Assembly (NCBI GenBank): GCA_016296565.1
Contig: JAEDJB010000094.1
Coordinates: 1 to 7,195 of the forward strand
Length of the DNA: 7,195 bases
Direction of reading: 5' to 3'
Source: Oscillospiraceae bacterium
Lineage (GTDB): Bacteria > Bacillota > Clostridia > Oscillospirales > Oscillospiraceae
The notes beneath the pieces are model-generated. The model was given only the letters and a program-made list of their open reading frames with translations. It was not told the origin of the DNA and ran no database searches. Both the position numbers and the translations under genes were made by a program. How positions within the stretch are numbered: position 1 is the first letter of the stretch; each line of letters opens with the position of its first letter. Below, piece after piece: positions 4,467 to 7,195 of the stretch.

Positions 4467-5153
4467 ATGCGAACGCGAATTCTGAGCATTGTGCTGACAG
4501 CGCTGATGATGATCGCTCTGGTGCCCACCGCCCTGGCGGCCACCACAGAGGAGATCAACCAGCCGGAGGTTTTTCTGAAGCAGGAGAACAACGGAACCTG
4601 CACCCTCGCCTCCGCTGCCATGATGCTCAGACGCACTGCCATGCTCCGGGGTGACCAGGATTGGGACACCATCACCGAGGCCTCCTGCCGGGAAGCTTTC
4701 TGGATCGGCGGCCGGGGCCTTCCCTATAACTTTGAATACGACGGCATCACCGTGAGCCACGGCCGCCTGCCCGGCGGCGAGGCCAATGTTCAGATCCTGA
4801 TCGACCTGCTGGAGGAGCACCCCGAGGGAATCGTCCTTCACGCCCGGTGCGTTCCCCACGGCATCCTTCTCACCGATTATACCGACGGCGTGTTCTACTG
4901 CGCCGACCCCGCTCAGAACGTGGCCCAGGCCCGGGTGCCCATTGAAGAGGCCCACGGCACCCGCATTGAAAACTCCAGCGCTTACTGGTTTGTCACCTCC
5001 CCCGACGTGACAGCAGTCCAAGTTCCTGTCCTGCCGGAGCCCTCTGTGGAGCCCAACCGGTCCCCTCTGTCCCGCTTCTTGGGTCAGAGCCAGGAGGGAG
5101 AGACCGCCAGCTGCCTCATCGGCCAGGCGATGGCTGCCCAGTCCCGGCTGTGA
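4467..5153 (+). CDS. secreted C39-like (papain-fold) cysteine peptidase
   Basis: This is a 228-residue exported protein. Residues 1-24 form a signal peptide (MRTR, hydrophobic core, likely cleavage after ALA). Residues 35-178 show the papain-like C39 pattern: K-Q-E-N-N-G-T-C (38-45) gives a candidate oxyanion Gln39 and nucleophile Cys45, followed by the expected helix. P-H-G-I-L-L-T-D-Y (130-138) gives His131, and Y-C-A-D-P-A (144-149) gives Asp147. The C-terminal 50 residues are Pro/Ser/Gln-rich, with a late Cys216. By family analogy it would cleave peptides outside the cell; the substrate is unknown, and C39-like domains in single secreted proteins are mostly uncharacterised. The ATG at 4467 has AGGGAG (4454-4459) seven bases upstream. 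The in-frame GTG at 4437 is rejected because it would put ten charged or polar residues before the signal peptide. The gene has its own promoter and terminator and shares an operator with lrgAB. Confidence 0.78.
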   Translation: MRTRILSIVLTALMMIALVPTALAATTEEINQPEVFLKQENNGTCTLASAAMMLRRTAMLRGDQDWDTITEASCREAFWIGGRGLPYNFEYDGITVSHGRLPGGEANVQILIDLLEEHPEGIVLHARCVPHGILLTDYTDGVFYCADPAQNVAQARVPIEEAHGTRIENSSAYWFVTSPDVTAVQVPVLPEPSVEPNRSPLSRFLGQSQEGETASCLIGQAMAAQSRL

Positions 5154-5174
5154 CCAAAGCTTAGACCACTTTTT

Positions 5175-5210
5175 CGGAGAAGTCCAACGGGCTTCTCCGT
5201 TTTGACTTTC
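5175..5210 (+). terminator. intrinsic terminator after the C39-like gene
   Basis: CGGAGAAG (5175-5182) pairs with CTTCTCCG (5192-5199) around a nine-base loop and is followed by TTTTGACTTT. It starts 22 bases after the stop codon and separates this gene from the lrgAB promoter. Confidence 0.82.
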
Positions 5211-5213
5211 ACC

Positions 5214-5242
5214 TTGCGCCCGCGGGAGAAGAATGCTACAAT
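5214..5242 (+). promoter_or_regulatory. extended -10 promoter of lrgA-lrgB-gntR
   Basis: TTGCGC (5214-5219) is a weak -35. After 17 bp comes TACAAT (5237-5242), preceded by TGC, which makes an extended -10 like that of the C39-like gene. Predicted start is near 5249, inside the adjacent palindrome, leaving a leader of about 31 bases. Confidence 0.65.
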
Positions 5243-5244
5243 AG

Positions 5245-5260
5245 AATTGGTATACCAATT
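5245..5260. promoter_or_regulatory. FadR/PdhR-like GntR operator at the lrgAB start point
   Basis: AATTGGTATACCAATT is a perfect 16-bp palindrome beginning two bases after the -10, so it covers about -4 to +12. That is a classic repressor position. Its half-sites are identical to those of the box at 4418-4433. The likely binder is the GntR-family protein encoded at the end of this operon, which would make it autoregulated. Confidence 0.75.
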
Positions 5261-5266
5261 TTAGAA

Positions 5267-5272
5267 AGAAGG
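5267..5272 (+). promoter_or_regulatory. ribosome binding site supporting a TTG start
   Basis: AGAAGG lies seven bases before TTG at 5280. The only nearby ATG (5287) is out of frame, and the protein read from the TTG begins with the residues typical of LrgA-family N-termini (M-R-Y-V-K-Q-F-G). Confidence 0.75.
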
Positions 5273-5279
5273 CGTTCTC

Positions 5280-5651
5280 TTGCGGTATGTTAAGCAGTTC
5301 GGGATCATTTTGCTGATCTCTTTCCTGGGGGAAGTGCTCCACGCCCTGCTCCCTCTTCCCGTGCCCGCCAGCATTTACGGCATCATTCTGCTGTTTCTGT
5401 GCTTACAGACCGGGCTTTTGAAGGTCTCCGCCATTCGGGAGACCAGCCGGTTTCTCATTGAAATTATGCCCATGCTCTTTCTCCCCGCGGCGGTGGGGCT
5501 CATTGAGAGCTGGGACGTGCTGCAGCCGGTGTGGGTGCCCTACCTGGTGATTACGGCGGTCTCCACCTTTGTTGTGATGGTGTGTGCCGGCCGGGTGACC
5601 CAGAGGGTGATCCGCCGGGGCCGGAAGGGGAAGGAGGAGGCCTGTGACTAA
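5280..5651 (+). CDS. lrgA: CidA/LrgA family membrane protein
   Basis: This is a 123-residue integral membrane protein with about four helices (roughly 5-23, 30-47, 60-76 and 84-104) and a basic C-terminus. The family signatures are present: Q-F-G-I-I-L (6-11), P-L-P-V-P-A-S-I-Y-G (25-34) and E-I-M-P-M-L-F-L-P-A-A-V-G-L (61-74). LrgA/CidA proteins were first described as holin-like modulators of murein hydrolases. In Bacillus subtilis (PftA) and streptococci the LrgAB pair has been linked to pyruvate transport across the cytoplasmic membrane, which fits the regulator found here. The length is normal for the family. It starts with TTG. It overlaps lrgB by 8 bp. Confidence 0.93.
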   Translation: MRYVKQFGIILLISFLGEVLHALLPLPVPASIYGIILLFLCLQTGLLKVSAIRETSRFLIEIMPMLFLPAAVGLIESWDVLQPVWVPYLVITAVSTFVVMVCAGRVTQRVIRRGRKGKEEACD

Positions 5652-6336
5652 CCTGTTGGGCTCCTCTGCCTACTTCGGCCTGCTGCTGAGCCTGGGGGCC
5701 TACGGCCTGGGGCTGCTGCTCCAGCGCCGGTGGAAGCTCCCCATTTTCAATCCCCTGCTGGTGGCCATCGTGGTGGTGGCAGCGGCTCTGCTGCTGCTGG
5801 ACCTGGACTACGACAGCTACAGCCAAGGGGCAAACCTGCTGAACTACCTGCTCACCCCTGCCACCGTCTGTCTGGCGGTGCCCCTGTATGAGCAGTTTTC
5901 CCTGCTTCGGCGCCATGGCAAGGCAGTGCTTCTGGGCATTGCCGCCGGGGTGCTGGCCAGCCTTGTGACCATCCTGGTTCTGGCCTGGCTGTTCTCCCTG
6001 GATCACAGCGCCTATGTGACCCTGCTTCCCAAGTCCATCACCACCGCCATCGGCATCGGCGTGTCGGAGGAACTGGGGGGCCATGTGTCCCTTACGGTGG
6101 TGGTCATCATCATCACCGGGGTGCTGGGGAACATCTTTGCGGAAGGGGTGTGCAAGGTCTTTCGGATCACCGAGCCTGTGGCCGCCGGGGTGGCCATCGG
6201 CACCTCCACCCACGCCGTGGGCACCGCCCGGGCCATGGAGATGGGGGAGATCCAGGGGGCCATGAGCAGCCTGTCCATTGTGGTGGCGGGCCTGCTCACT
6301 GTGGTAGGCGCGAATTTGTTTGCACATTTTTTATAA
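5644..6336 (+). CDS. lrgB: LrgB family membrane protein
   Basis: This is a 230-residue polytopic membrane protein of normal LrgB length. Family motifs are clear: I-F-N-P-L-L (34-39), Y-L-L-T-P-A-T-V-C-L-A-V-P-L-Y-E (68-83) and L-L-P-K-S-I-T-T-A-I-G...S-E-E-L-G-G (127-146), followed by further helices to the C-terminus. It works with LrgA; the pair is associated with pyruvate import and, in older work, with control of cell lysis. The GTG start at 5644 has AAGGAGG (5631-5637) six bases upstream, inside the end of lrgA, and the 8-bp overlap suggests coupled translation. Confidence 0.95.
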   Translation: MTNLLGSSAYFGLLLSLGAYGLGLLLQRRWKLPIFNPLLVAIVVVAAALLLLDLDYDSYSQGANLLNYLLTPATVCLAVPLYEQFSLLRRHGKAVLLGIAAGVLASLVTILVLAWLFSLDHSAYVTLLPKSITTAIGIGVSEELGGHVSLTVVVIIITGVLGNIFAEGVCKVFRITEPVAAGVAIGTSTHAVGTARAMEMGEIQGAMSSLSIVVAGLLTVVGANLFAHFL

Positions 6337-6344
6337 GGGTACCT

Positions 6345-6350
6345 AGGAGG
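6345..6350 (+). promoter_or_regulatory. ribosome binding site deciding the gntR start
   Basis: AGGAGG is seven bases before ATG 6358 but only one base before the in-frame GTG at 6352, so the ATG is taken as the start. Confidence 0.85.
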
Positions 6351-6357
6351 GGTGACC

Positions 6358-7044
6358 ATGGAAGCCAGAGAGTATCAGAAAGCCATTGACTGTCTCTGCG
6401 GGCTCATTGAGGACGGCCAGCTGACGGTGGGGGACAAGCTCCCCACGGAGCGGGCCCTGGCAGAGCAGCTTGGGATCAGCCGCAATTCCACCCGGGAGGC
6501 GCTGCGGGCCCTGGAAAACCTGGGGGTGGTGGAGCGCCGCCAGGGGTCCGGCAGCTACCTGGTGGGCAACACCACAAAAACCATCCAGCCCATGATTGAC
6601 ATGATGCTCCTGCTGGGCCAGACCTCCCGGCTGGAGATCTGTGCCTTCCGCCGGAACATGGAGAAGGGGGTCATCCTGGCGGTGCTGGAGCAGGGCACCT
6701 TCCCCCGGTGGGAGGAAAAGCTGGCCCCCCTGGTGGAGACTCCCCTCATGGAGCTGTCCCTGGAGGAGCAGTGCCGCCGGGACCGGGCCTTCCACTTCAC
6801 CCTCATTGAGGCCACGGAAAACCGGTTCTGGGTGAGCATCGGCGAGGCCATCGTCTGGGTGTACAACCGGTGGATCGACGCCGTGCTGGAGACCACGGGG
6901 ACGGAGGTCAAGGAGACGGTCTCCCAGGCCCACCGGGACATGTTTCTGGCCCTGAAGGCCGGCGACCGTGCTGCCTGCGAGGCCGCCATCGACCGGCACT
7001 ATGACACTGTTCATCAAGCATTATTGGAAACGCCAGAACTATAA
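6358..7044 (+). CDS. FadR-subfamily GntR transcriptional regulator (FCD domain)
   Basis: This is a 228-residue cytoplasmic DNA-binding protein. Residues 4-70 form the GntR winged helix: G-D-K-L-P-T-E-R-A-L-A-E-Q-L-G-I-S-R-N-S-T-R-E-A-L-R (25-50, with the recognition helix at about 41-52) and a wing ending R-Q-G-S-G-S-Y (61-67). Residues 78-222 form an all-helical FCD domain with the E-x-x-x-x-R-x-x-x-E pattern (93-102). The four candidate metal ligands are all present: Asp142, His146, His192 and His214. In this family the metal helps bind carboxylate effectors, so a small organic acid is the likely signal. It starts 21 bp after lrgB with no promoter or terminator between, so it belongs to the lrgAB operon. 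It probably binds AATTGGTAYACCAATT at 5245 and 4418, giving autoregulation; whether it represses or activates is inferred from operator position only. Confidence 0.92.
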   Translation: MEAREYQKAIDCLCGLIEDGQLTVGDKLPTERALAEQLGISRNSTREALRALENLGVVERRQGSGSYLVGNTTKTIQPMIDMMLLLGQTSRLEICAFRRNMEKGVILAVLEQGTFPRWEEKLAPLVETPLMELSLEEQCRRDRAFHFTLIEATENRFWVSIGEAIVWVYNRWIDAVLETTGTEVKETVSQAHRDMFLALKAGDRAACEAAIDRHYDTVHQALLETPEL

Positions 7045-7064
7045 CCTGTCGAAAAAAGCATGTG

Positions 7065-7099
7065 AAACGCCCGACCTGTAACGGTCGGGCGTTTTGTTC
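7065..7099 (+). terminator. intrinsic terminator of lrgA-lrgB-gntR
   Basis: AAACGCCCGACC (7065-7076) pairs perfectly with GGTCGGGCGTTT (7083-7094) around TGTAAC and is followed by TTTTGTTCT. It starts 20 bases after the gntR stop codon. Confidence 0.92.
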
Positions 7100-7110
7100 T
7101 GCGCAAACTC

Positions 7111-7156
7111 CTTGGCTCCCCCTCTGGGGAGCCAAGAGGATAGAACCTCACCTCTC
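7111..7156. repeat. partial copy of the intergenic repeat motif
   Basis: CTTGGCTCCCC (7111-7121) pairs perfectly with GGGGAGCCAAG (7126-7136) around CTCT. It is followed at 7149-7156 by CACCTCTC, the same 8-mer found at 232-239 and, inverted, at 125-132. The GGCTCCCC hairpin core is also shared with 257-277. It therefore seems related to the repeat near the left edge, but it runs toward the window end and its full extent is not visible. Nothing else recognisable lies in 7157-7195. Confidence 0.45.
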
Positions 7157-7195
7157 CCACGTTAAGGCCAGGGCCTGCTCCGGGAAAAGGGCCAG

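Noticed and set aside
4296..5342. Minus-strand open frame of 348 codons
   Set aside because: It is antisense to the C39-like gene and crosses the terminator, two operators and promoters, with no sensible protein features.
5551..6327. Minus-strand open frame of 258 codons opposite lrgB
   Set aside because: It is a His/Gln/Gly-rich shadow of lrgB, whose family motifs are unmistakable.

Overview
The window looks like chromosomal DNA from a high-GC, endospore-forming member of the Clostridia, most likely Oscillospiraceae/Flavonifractor-like. The reasons are the coding style (GC-rich third positions, strong AGGAGG ribosome sites, some GTG and TTG starts), a BofA-family sporulation gene, a secreted SLH-domain protein, and G/C-rich structured intergenic repeats of a kind I associate with that family. 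No rRNA, tRNA, CRISPR array or transposase gene is visible. Taxonomy and all functions are inferred from sequence alone.

Region 1 (1-572) has no credible gene. It holds a possible leftward promoter at the edge, a long imperfect inverted repeat (REPIN/MITE-like, about 80-283), several perfect hairpins, and the intrinsic terminator of the next gene. Region 2 (573-2485, minus strand) is a 599-residue secreted protein with an acidic Pro/Glu-rich linker, a beta-rich middle and three C-terminal SLH domains. It has its own promoter in the divergent gap.

Region 3 (2503-4212, plus strand) is a compact cluster: a YaaL-like DUF2508 gene, a bofA-like gene overlapping it by 4 bp, then a membrane-anchored DUF4015 (putative glycosyl hydrolase fold) protein. 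A sequence resembling a sigma-E promoter lies just upstream of yaaL, which fits BofA's role in the mother cell. A 149-bp MITE-like structured element with roughly 20-bp terminal inverted repeats starts at the stop codon of the DUF4015 gene. A perfect 18-bp terminator stem follows it.

Region 4 (4213-7099, plus strand) is the most interesting part. A secreted papain-fold (C39-like) protein gene has an elaborate upstream region: helically phased A-tracts, a 19-bp palindrome over the -35, an extended -10 and a 16-bp palindrome in the leader. Next comes lrgA-lrgB followed by a FadR-subfamily GntR regulator gene, apparently one operon ending at an intrinsic terminator. The same palindrome, AATTGGTAYACCAATT, lies in the leader of the protease-like gene and over the predicted start point of lrgAB. 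It resembles the box bound by PdhR-type FadR-family regulators. LrgAB homologues have been linked to pyruvate uptake, and the regulator keeps the Asp/His/His/His metal site of FCD domains. I therefore propose a small local regulon, perhaps responding to pyruvate or another organic acid, that joins a transporter to a secreted cysteine-protease-like protein.

Region 5 (7100-7195) carries another hairpin and a partial copy of the region 1 repeat motif.
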